A stretch of 5,882 bases of DNA from Smithella sp. (GTDB lineage Bacteria; Desulfobacterota; Syntrophia; Syntrophales; Smithellaceae): assembly GCA_012797505.1 (NCBI GenBank), contig JAAZOZ010000305.1, forward strand, positions 1 through 5,882, given 5' to 3'. The translations under genes and the position numbers were made by a program. A model generated the notes under the pieces. The model was not told the DNA's origin and did no database searches. It saw only the letters and a list, made by a program, of their open reading frames with translations. Positions 1-5,882 of the stretch are shown here, piece after piece (the first letter of the stretch is position 1; every line of letters starts with the position of its first letter).

Positions 1-1625
1 CGCTGGCCCTGCCTCCCGGCCTGGTGCAGAACGGAAAAGCGGACCGGCTCTGGCTGGAGCGGTTTGCCCGTCAGGCCGAACGGAAAGTACCGGCGGCTCT
101 TGAACCCTTCGGGTATTATTCCGCCAAGACCGTCATACAAATCGAAACCCCCGAAGCGGACAAATATCGGCTGCGGGTGCAGATCGATCCGGGTCAGCCG
201 GCCGTCATCACCGGAGTCAACGTCACCGTCACCGGCAGCGGCGCGTCGGAGGCAACGCTGGCGGCGCTTGCTTCCGACTTCCCTCTGCGAAAAGGCGACG
301 TGCTGGTGCATCCCCTCTACGAAAAAGCCAAACAGGCGCTGCAATCCAGAGCCGAAGAGCTGGGGTATCTGGATGCCGCCTATGCCGTTCACGAAGTCCG
401 GGTTGACGAGGCAGGACGGTCCGCCGTCATCACACTGGCGCTGGAAACCGGCCAAAAATATTTTTTCTCCACGGTGGCCATCAAGGGGGCTCCCGATTAT
501 CCCGACGCCTTTCTGCGGCGTTATCTCACCTTTCAGCCCGGAGAGGTTTTCTCGTATTCCCGAATGGCCGCCTCCCAGCTTCAGTTGAACAATTCGGAAC
601 GGTTTCGCAGGGTAATCGTCCGGGCCGACAAAGAGGGGGCCCGGGACGGCAAAATACCGGTACAGGTGATTTTAACACCCGCGCCGCATATCAGTCTGCG
701 GCCGGGCATCGGCTACGGAACGGATACAGGAGCAAGATTCGCCCTGCACTACCGCGATCTCAACATGCTTCACCGGGGACACGAACTGGATTCGCGCCTG
801 TATATCTCTCAGCGACTGCAGGGAATCGCGACGAGCTATATTCTGCCGAGCGACAGAGATATTCGGACATTCACCTCCGCGCAGATCAACCTGCAGCAGG
901 AGGAGATCAGCACCTATGACAGCCGGATCATTTCGATGGAGCTTGCCCGAACGCACAGCTTCGCTTCCAGGGGACAAGGTTCGGTTTACGTGAAATTTCA
1001 GCGCGAAGAATTCACCATCGGCAGCCAGGACTCGACCTCGAGATATATTCTTCCGGGCGTCCGGTTTTCCGACAGTCGCTTCAACAACCTGATTCGCCCC
1101 GACCGCGGGTTCCGCTATGCCTTCGATCTGCGCGGCGCGCATCAGGCCCTGGGCTCCACAACCCGCCTGCTTCAGTTCATCGGCGAAGCCGGTCATATTC
1201 TTCCCCTGCCGTGGCGTCTGTCTTTTCTGGCCAGCGCCAAAGCGGGCTTCACGGTTTTTACCGATGAGTTTTCCGACCTCCCCCCGTCTTTGCGGTTTTT
1301 CGCGGGCGGCGATCAGAGCGTCCGCGGCTATGCCTATCAGTCGCTGGGCCCCCGAGACGCGCAGGGCAATGTGGTCGGCGGCAAGCACCTTTTAATCGGC
1401 GGCGTTGAATTGCAGCGCGCCATCCTGGAGAACTGGGCGGTATCCGTATTCTACAACGCCGGAAACGCTTTCGACACTTTTTCCGATCTGACGCTGTTTC
1501 AAGCTGCGGGCGCAGGCATCCATTACCACACGCCGGTCGGCGCCCTGAATTTATACATCGCCCGGCAGATTCGCGTGGACGATCCGGAATTCCGCATTCA
1601 CTTCACCGTGGGGGTTGAATTTTGA
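1..1625 (+). CDS. tamA: TamA-type Omp85 outer-membrane protein (5' truncated by window edge)
   Basis: Outer-membrane half of the TamA-TamB translocation and assembly module, a BamA relative. The reading frame is open to the left edge (first full codon at position 3), so the GTG at 24 is internal: the residues before it (LALPPGL) read as normal protein. About 540 residues are visible. E. coli TamA has 577, so only the signal peptide and the start of POTRA 1 appear to be missing. In visible-codon numbering, POTRA 1 runs to about 65 (with LEPFGYY), POTRA 2 is about 67-150 (FPLRKGD, ELGYLDA) and POTRA 3 about 152-228 (LTFQPGEVFSYS, then SERFRRVIV). The barrel is about 232-540. The Omp85 lid-loop motif RFFAGGDQSVRGY is at 1293-1331, with the conserved V/I-R-G-Y. 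The protein ends in an alternating beta strand with a terminal Phe (HFTVGVEF), as expected of an outer-membrane barrel. The stop TGA overlaps the next start. The domain order and the tamB neighbour favour TamA over BamA, which has five POTRAs. Confidence 0.93.
   Translation, partial: LALPPGLVQNGKADRLWLERFARQAERKVPAALEPFGYYSAKTVIQIETPEADKYRLRVQIDPGQPAVITGVNVTVTGSGASEATLAALASDFPLRKGDVLVHPLYEKAKQALQSRAEELGYLDAAYAVHEVRVDEAGRSAVITLALETGQKYFFSTVAIKGAPDYPDAFLRRYLTFQPGEVFSYSRMAASQLQLNNSERFRRVIVRADKEGARDGKIPVQVILTPAPHISLRPGIGYGTDTGARFALHYRDLNMLHRGHELDSRLYISQRLQGIATSYILPSDRDIRTFTSAQINLQQEEISTYDSRIISMELARTHSFASRGQGSVYVKFQREEFTIGSQDSTSRYILPGVRFSDSRFNNLIRPDRGFRYAFDLRGAHQALGSTTRLLQFIGEAGHILPLPWRLSFLASAKAGFTVFTDEFSDLPPSLRFFAGGDQSVRGYAYQSLGPRDAQGNVVGGKHLLIGGVELQRAILENWAVSVFYNAGNAFDTFSDLTLFQAAGAGIHYHTPVGALNLYIARQIRVDDPEFRIHFTVGVEF
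1610..1614 (+). promoter_or_regulatory. Probable ribosome binding site of tamB, inside the tamA 3' end
   Basis: A run of five G (GGGGG) lies seven bases before the TTG at 1622. It is an imperfect match to GGAGG but correctly spaced. An in-frame TGA at 1616-1618 closes the tamB frame just upstream, so the start cannot lie further 5' except for an unlikely ATT at 1619. The site therefore supports TTG 1622. The G run also encodes the conserved tail of TamA, so its role in initiation is inferred. Confidence 0.5.
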
Positions 1626-4600
1626 AACGTGCATTGAAATATCTTATCCTCATCGCCGCTTTCGGCGCGCCGGCGGTTATTCTCGCAGGCGGGGGATGGC
1701 TTGCCTGCAGCGAAGCGGGAAGCAGAAAACTGCTGGAAGCCGTTTCCCGCTTCACGCCGGTGAAAATCAAGGCGGAAACCATCGAGGGAAATCTGGCGGA
1801 CACGCTGCGCCTGACAAATACGATCATCGAGTGGCCGCAGGGAAACATCCGGATACGTCAATTGAAGATTTCCATGCGGCCGCTGGAGGCGCCGGGCGGC
1901 CACCTGGGGATTTCCCTTCTTTCCGCAGACCAGGTATCGGTATTGGACAACTCACCGAAAGAGCGGCCGGAGCTGGTCTGGCCGCAGGCCAAAGGCTGGA
2001 TTACCTTTGTGAGCGGCGGCATCGGACGCCTGGCCATCCGTGATCTGACCTATCTCCGCCCCGATGAACAACCGGTTCGGATCGCCTCTCTCGGCGCGTC
2101 CGTCGGCTGGAAGAATTCACGCCTGTCCATAAGCGATCTTCGCATCAATTCATCCCGCGGCCTTCTGGAGGGAAACATCCTGGCCGGTTTCCATCGTCCT
2201 CTGCTGAAAGCCAACCTTGCCGCAACTTTGACCCGCCCGGCAGCCGGCGTCGATTTCATTCGGCTGGACGGCGCCTTTAAACCGGGGCGGCGCCCCGGCG
2301 AAATGAACGGAAGCCTCCAGGTTGACGGCCTGCGCAATACCCGGCCGATCCTGCGGATGTCATCGGACCTCGGCATGACGCCTGCGGGCCTGTCCTTCTC
2401 CAAAATCCGCCTGCGGCGCGAGAACCGTCCGGGATCCGTTGCCGGCGAAGGCCTGCTGACTTTCAAAGGCCCGACCCCCTGCATAACCATGAGAATTCAG
2501 GCGGAAAACGTGGATCTTTCCGACGAGCTGAAAATCCCGGCAAACCTCTCCGGATCGCTGCTCTTTGAGGGAACCGGCCGGCAATATCAGGGTCGCGTCA
2601 CGCTGGCCAATACAGCGGACACCCGCCATGCTTTCCGTCTGGCCGGTGATTATTCCGGGGATTCCGAAAGCGCCACGCTCAGCCGGATTCAGGGAACAGC
2701 CCTGGGCGGATCCCTGAACGGACGCCTCGAGATCCGGTGGACGGACGGCCTGCGGCTGAACGGCGCGATGTCGGGAAAAAATCTCGATCCGGCAAGATGG
2801 GATCCGGAATGGGCGGGCGTGATCCATTTTGATCTTGCAGGCGACGTATCGGCTAAGGCGGGAGAGCCGGCAAGCGGCGCATTGAATCTCACGCTGAAAG
2901 AAAGCCGCCTGCACGGAAGGCAGTTGACGGGAGACCTGCGGGCAAGCTTTGCGGGCGACGACATCGATATTCATCATCTGGCGCTGAGGGGAAAGGGATT
3001 TGAAATCTCGGCCAGGGGAAGTATTGCGGATCAATTGGATTTCAAGGCTGAAATTCGCGATCTGGCGAGGCTGATTCCGCGCGCTTCGGGAGCTCTTACG
3101 GCTTCAGGATGGGCGCGCCGGCGTCATGACCGGTTCAGCGGCGTCGTTTCCGCGCGGGGGCACAGTCTGTCGGCGGACGGCTGGTCCATCGCCAGTGCGA
3201 ACTTCAGCGCCTTTCTGGACGACCGGGAAAAGTCCCCCTTCTCACTGACCGCGGATTTCAGTCGGCTTCGCTTTCAGACTCTGACAGCGGACACGCTGAC
3301 GCTGCGGGGCGGGGGAACCGTCCTTTCCCACACACTGGACGCTTTTATGCGCCGCGGACCTCACGAAATGCATCTGGGCCTCACGGGCGCCTGGCGCAGA
3401 AAAGGCTGGCAGGGAAAAATCGTTCGGCTGGAAGGCAGAGATGGCGTCGGCCCCTGGAGACTGTCCGCGCCGGCCGCCCTGGCCGTTTCCCGGGAGAGCC
3501 TTGCGCTGGGGCCGATGGAAATCACAGGCCGTGGGCCGGAAGCGCTCCGCCTGTCCGCGGCGCTTTCCGGAAATCCTCTGACCGGTCCTGTCGATTTGAG
3601 ATGGAACAGCCTCGATCTGGCCAGAGCCAATGCCTGGATCGATCGCGACATCCTCGCCGGAGTCTGCAGCGGAAGCCTCCAGGCAACGCTGCTGCCCTTC
3701 AACCGCATCGACCTTGCCGGGGAGACGACCCTGACCGGAACGCTCCAGACGCAGGGGCAAACCGTTGAGATCAGGCAGGGGAAAATGACCCTGAACGCGG
3801 GCAGGCGGGGAGTCCGGCTGGATATGAACATTGAACCTTCTGAAGGCGGATCGCTGTCCGGCGCTTTTGTTTCCTCCGGGCCCGCCGAACGGTCGATTCC
3901 CGAAACGGGAGAATGGAATCTGCGCTGGCGGGAACTGGATCTGAAAAGATTTTCGGCCGCGCTCCCCCGCCGCACGCGTCTGGAAGGCAAAATATCGGGG
4001 GAGATGAATGGAACCCTATTGCCGGACAGACGCTTTTCTCTTTCGGGCCGCGCCGGCCTGGACGGGTCAAAAATTAACCGGCGGGGACAGAGGGGCGACG
4101 TCAGCATCGATCTTCGCCGGGCATCCATTCACTGGCTCTGGCAGAAAGACTATCTGGAATGCGAACTCCACGTGACAATGGCGGACCTCGGTGCACTGCA
4201 GGGAAAAATCCGTCTGCCGCTGGCTGCGCACTTTCCGCTGGTCATGAACGAACAGGGAAACCTTCAGGGTTCGCTTATGGGACAGGTGCAGGAAAAGGGC
4301 GCGCTGGGCGTTCTTTTTCCCGGACTGGTTCAGGAGAGCCGGGGAAATCTCGATCTGGACATGAAAATGAGAGGAAGCCCGGCGGACCCGCTCTTTGAAG
4401 GCCGTGTCCGCCTGTCCAAAGCGGGAGGCTATCTGCCGTCGGCCGGTATCACGCTGCAGGATGTCCGGATCGACGCCCGTCTGGCGAAAGACGGCGTAAC
4501 CATCGATTCTTTCCGTGCTGTTTCCGGCCCGGGTTATCTGGACGGCACCGCACGAATTCGCCTCAAAGGGTTTAAGATCGCGGATTTCGAAGGAAACCTG

Positions 4601-5599
4601 AACGGCGATCGGTTTCAGGCCATCCACGTTCCCGAACTTCACGTGCAGACGTCTCCCCGCCTGACCTTCTCGGGAACGCCGGAAAAAATATCCGTCCGGG
4701 GAGAAGTGCTCCTGCCCCTGCTGCGGGTCAACGGATCGCAATCGCAGGGTCCCGTGGAATCCAGCCCTGACCTGGTCCGGGAAGGAAAAACAAAGTCCGG
4801 AACCGGAAAGCCGTCCGTTGGTCTCGATGTTCAGGTCAAACTGGTGCTGGGCGAACAGGCCGAGTTCAACGCGGCCGGAATCGACGCAAAGCTGGGCGGC
4901 GAAATGGAGATCCGGTTCAGCGATCCGGAGCGCATTTCGGGCAGGGGTGAAATCCGCGTGGTCAAAGGCCGGTTCCGGACCTACGGCGTGAACCTGGAAA
5001 TTGTCCGCGGCCATCTTTTCTACGCGGGAGGTCCGGTCAACCAGCCGGCGCTGGACATTCTGGCGATTCGAAAAATAGGAGAAGTAAAAGCGGGCGTCGC
5101 GGTCAGCGGCAAGCTTCCAAAACCCTTGGTCAAATTGTATTCGGAACCCTACATGCAGGATATGGATATTCTGGCTTACATCGTGCTGGGGCATCCGCTC
5201 GGCGCCGACTCAAAGCAGGCCGGCCTTCTGGCCACGGCGGCCGGCGCCGTTTTGACCTCGCAGCAGGCCGAAGATCTGCTGGAGCAGATTCAGGACTATC
5301 TGGGGCTTGCCTCTCTGGAAATCTCCTCGGATGTGCTGGAGAAAAGCAACCAGATGGGGTATAAGCGCCTGAAAGTAACGCCCGAGGGAACAGGCAGTTC
5401 GTCGCCAGGCGCTTCGGAAACCATTCTGGTCGTGGGCAAGTATTTGACGCCCGAGTTGTACATCAGCTACGGCCGCTCGCTGTTTTCGGGGGGCAATTTA
5501 TTTTTTCTGCGCTACGATCTTTCCAAAAACTGGCAGGTGGAAAGCCAGATGGGGCAGGAAAGCGGCATCGACCTCTACTACAAACTGGAATTTCACTAA
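1622..5599 (+). CDS. tamB: TamB-type inner-membrane-anchored translocation/assembly protein (AsmA-like superfamily)
   Basis: Partner of TamA. It is anchored in the inner membrane and expected to form a long beta-rich groove across the periplasm. The family is implicated in outer-membrane protein assembly and phospholipid transfer between membranes. It has 1325 residues, close to E. coli TamB (1259). Residues 1-5 are basic (MKRAL) and residues about 6-27 form one hydrophobic anchor, followed by the family-like WLxxSxxGxRKLLE. Residues about 40-1030 are repetitive beta-strand sequence with many G-x-L/I and D-L turns and no catalytic motif. The C-terminal TamB (formerly DUF490) domain spans about 1000-1325. 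It includes GRGEIRVVKGRFRTYGVNLEI, the FYAGGPVNQPALDILAIRK block, SEPYMQDMDILAYIVLGHPL (near 1183), and a final VVGKYLTPELYISYG...LYYKLEF. The TTG start is forced by an in-frame TGA at 1616; a second TTG at 1634 is possible but would lose the basic N-terminus. It overlaps tamA by four bases, suggesting translational coupling. Confidence 0.94.
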   Translation: MKRALKYLILIAAFGAPAVILAGGGWLACSEAGSRKLLEAVSRFTPVKIKAETIEGNLADTLRLTNTIIEWPQGNIRIRQLKISMRPLEAPGGHLGISLLSADQVSVLDNSPKERPELVWPQAKGWITFVSGGIGRLAIRDLTYLRPDEQPVRIASLGASVGWKNSRLSISDLRINSSRGLLEGNILAGFHRPLLKANLAATLTRPAAGVDFIRLDGAFKPGRRPGEMNGSLQVDGLRNTRPILRMSSDLGMTPAGLSFSKIRLRRENRPGSVAGEGLLTFKGPTPCITMRIQAENVDLSDELKIPANLSGSLLFEGTGRQYQGRVTLANTADTRHAFRLAGDYSGDSESATLSRIQGTALGGSLNGRLEIRWTDGLRLNGAMSGKNLDPARWDPEWAGVIHFDLAGDVSAKAGEPASGALNLTLKESRLHGRQLTGDLRASFAGDDIDIHHLALRGKGFEISARGSIADQLDFKAEIRDLARLIPRASGALTASGWARRRHDRFSGVVSARGHSLSADGWSIASANFSAFLDDREKSPFSLTADFSRLRFQTLTADTLTLRGGGTVLSHTLDAFMRRGPHEMHLGLTGAWRRKGWQGKIVRLEGRDGVGPWRLSAPAALAVSRESLALGPMEITGRGPEALRLSAALSGNPLTGPVDLRWNSLDLARANAWIDRDILAGVCSGSLQATLLPFNRIDLAGETTLTGTLQTQGQTVEIRQGKMTLNAGRRGVRLDMNIEPSEGGSLSGAFVSSGPAERSIPETGEWNLRWRELDLKRFSAALPRRTRLEGKISGEMNGTLLPDRRFSLSGRAGLDGSKINRRGQRGDVSIDLRRASIHWLWQKDYLECELHVTMADLGALQGKIRLPLAAHFPLVMNEQGNLQGSLMGQVQEKGALGVLFPGLVQESRGNLDLDMKMRGSPADPLFEGRVRLSKAGGYLPSAGITLQDVRIDARLAKDGVTIDSFRAVSGPGYLDGTARIRLKGFKIADFEGNLNGDRFQAIHVPELHVQTSPRLTFSGTPEKISVRGEVLLPLLRVNGSQSQGPVESSPDLVREGKTKSGTGKPSVGLDVQVKLVLGEQAEFNAAGIDAKLGGEMEIRFSDPERISGRGEIRVVKGRFRTYGVNLEIVRGHLFYAGGPVNQPALDILAIRKIGEVKAGVAVSGKLPKPLVKLYSEPYMQDMDILAYIVLGHPLGADSKQAGLLATAAGAVLTSQQAEDLLEQIQDYLGLASLEISSDVLEKSNQMGYKRLKVTPEGTGSSSPGASETILVVGKYLTPELYISYGRSLFSGGNLFFLRYDLSKNWQVESQMGQESGIDLYYKLEFH
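2282..2298 (+). repeat. Perfect GC-only inverted repeat inside tamB
   Basis: CCGGGGC (2282-2288) and GCCCCGG (2292-2298) are exact reverse complements separated by three bases (GGC). They could form a seven-base-pair stem in the mRNA. The segment encodes tamB residues 221-226, PGRRPG, in a turn between beta segments. No T tract follows, so it is not an intrinsic terminator. It may be only a consequence of Pro-Gly-Arg codons in a GC-rich gene. Confidence 0.5.
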
Positions 5600-5600
5600 A

Positions 5601-5607
5601 GGGAGAG
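5601..5607 (+). promoter_or_regulatory. Ribosome binding site of the amidohydrolase gene
   Basis: GGGAGAG lies in the 14-base gap between the tamB stop (TAA, 5597-5599) and the ATG at 5614. The GGAG core at 5602-5605 leaves eight bases to the start codon. This is a good Shine-Dalgarno match and fixes the ATG at 5614. The gap has no room for a terminator, and I see no promoter in it. Confidence 0.8.
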
Positions 5608-5613
5608 ACAACC

Positions 5614-5882
5614 ATGCCATCGCGCCATTTTGATCTGGCCATCGCCGGCGGCACCCTGGTGACCATGTCCTCCAGGATGGACATCATTGAAAATGCTTCC
5701 ATCGGCATATCCGGCGGCCGCATCGCCCTCGTGGACACAAACCGCCCGCTCGCGGCCGACAGGATCATCGACGCCCGCGGCGGCTTGATCCTGCCGGGGC
5801 TGGTCAACACGCATACGCATCTGCCGATGGTCTGCTTCAGGGGCCTCGCGGATGACCTCCCGCTCATGGACTGGCTCAACCA
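5614..5882 (+). CDS. mtaD: Amidohydrolase, MtaD-type 5-methylthioadenosine/S-adenosylhomocysteine deaminase (3' truncated by window edge)
   Basis: First 89 codons of a metal-dependent amidohydrolase. Members of this group deaminate the adenine ring of S-adenosylhomocysteine and/or methylthioadenosine to the inosine form in the cytoplasm, as part of methyl-cycle recycling. The N-terminal beta-sandwich segment is visible: DLAIAGGTLVTM (residues 7-18), ENASIGISGGRIALV (26-40) and RIIDARGGLILPGLVNTHTHL (50-70). The HxH metal ligands are His67 and His69 (codons at 5812 and 5818). The following PMVCFRGLADDLPLMDWLN (71-89) closely resembles the PM-RG-ADDLPLMDWL block of MtaD/ATZ-TRZ-like deaminases. 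The family is usually about 430-450 residues, so most of the barrel and the remaining ligands lie outside. It starts 14 bases after tamB and is probably in the same transcript. Related cytosine or guanine deaminases and atrazine-type hydrolases share this N-terminal layout, so the substrate is an inference. Confidence 0.85.
   Translation, partial: MPSRHFDLAIAGGTLVTMSSRMDIIENASIGISGGRIALVDTNRPLAADRIIDARGGLILPGLVNTHTHLPMVCFRGLADDLPLMDWLN

Noticed and set aside
24..26. GTG at position 24 as the start of the TamA-type gene
   Set aside because: The frame is open to the window edge and the seven preceding codons read as protein. A start here would also leave the protein without a signal peptide and with a broken POTRA 1, so the gene begins upstream.
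672..1388. A 238-codon open frame on the minus strand, opposite the TamA barrel
   Set aside because: It is antisense to a conserved Omp85 barrel, and its product has no recognisable motif. It is best explained as a shadow of tamA codon use.
1697..1711. Possible lipoprotein signal at TamB Cys29 (GGGWLACSEAG)
   Set aside because: The residues before the Cys are Trp-Leu-Ala, so position -3 is Trp and not the Leu, Val or Ile of a lipobox. TamB proteins are held by an uncleaved N-terminal anchor, and the Cys lies in the family's W-x-x-S-x-x-G region.
3361..4128. A 255-codon open frame on the minus strand, opposite the middle of tamB
   Set aside because: Its product is rich in Arg, Ser and Pro, as expected from reading GC-rich codons in reverse, and it overlaps another minus-strand shadow frame. 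No domain or supporting context is seen.
4067..5194. A 375-codon open frame on the minus strand, opposite tamB
   Set aside because: It lies wholly within the well-supported tamB frame. Its translation is rich in Gln, Arg and Phe with no recognisable domain. Long antisense open frames are common opposite GC-rich genes.
5463..5879. A 138-codon minus-strand open frame spanning the tamB end and the deaminase start
   Set aside because: It crosses two well-supported + strand genes and the gap between them, and its product has no recognisable feature.
1..5882. Search for a novel system, mobile element, CRISPR array, RNA gene or origin
   Set aside because: By eye, all but about 14 bases are protein-coding for recognisable families. 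I saw no direct-repeat arrays, transposase motifs, tRNA-like clover leaf or unusual composition shift.

Overview
The window is a fully coding stretch of a GC-rich genome from a diderm (Gram-negative) bacterium. Three genes lie head to tail on the + strand. There is no intergenic gap longer than 14 bases, and I see no RNA gene, mobile element, CRISPR array or terminator. The outer-membrane Omp85 protein and its TamB partner require an outer membrane. The GC-rich composition, and a methylthioadenosine/S-adenosylhomocysteine deaminase directly after tamAB, would fit a deltaproteobacterial (Desulfobacterota-like) genome. That placement is a weak inference and not something the sequence proves.

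Layout: positions 1-1625 hold most of a tamA-type gene (Omp85 family, POTRA domains plus a 16-strand-type beta-barrel), whose first codons lie upstream of the window. Positions 1622-5599 hold a complete tamB-type gene of 1325 codons. It starts at a TTG that overlaps the tamA stop codon by four bases (TTGA). After 14 bases containing a good ribosome binding site, positions 5614-5882 hold the first 89 codons of an amidohydrolase of the MtaD/SAH deaminase group, cut by the right edge.

How they work together: TamA (outer membrane) and TamB (anchored in the inner membrane and spanning the periplasm) form the translocation and assembly module. This envelope bridge is linked to outer-membrane protein assembly and, in more recent work on AsmA-like proteins, to phospholipid movement between the membranes. 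The four-base overlap suggests translationally coupled expression of the pair. The deaminase has no obvious biochemical link to the envelope machine. It probably shares the transcript because of gene order and not function. The window looks like an ordinary conserved region, and I found no evidence of an undescribed system.
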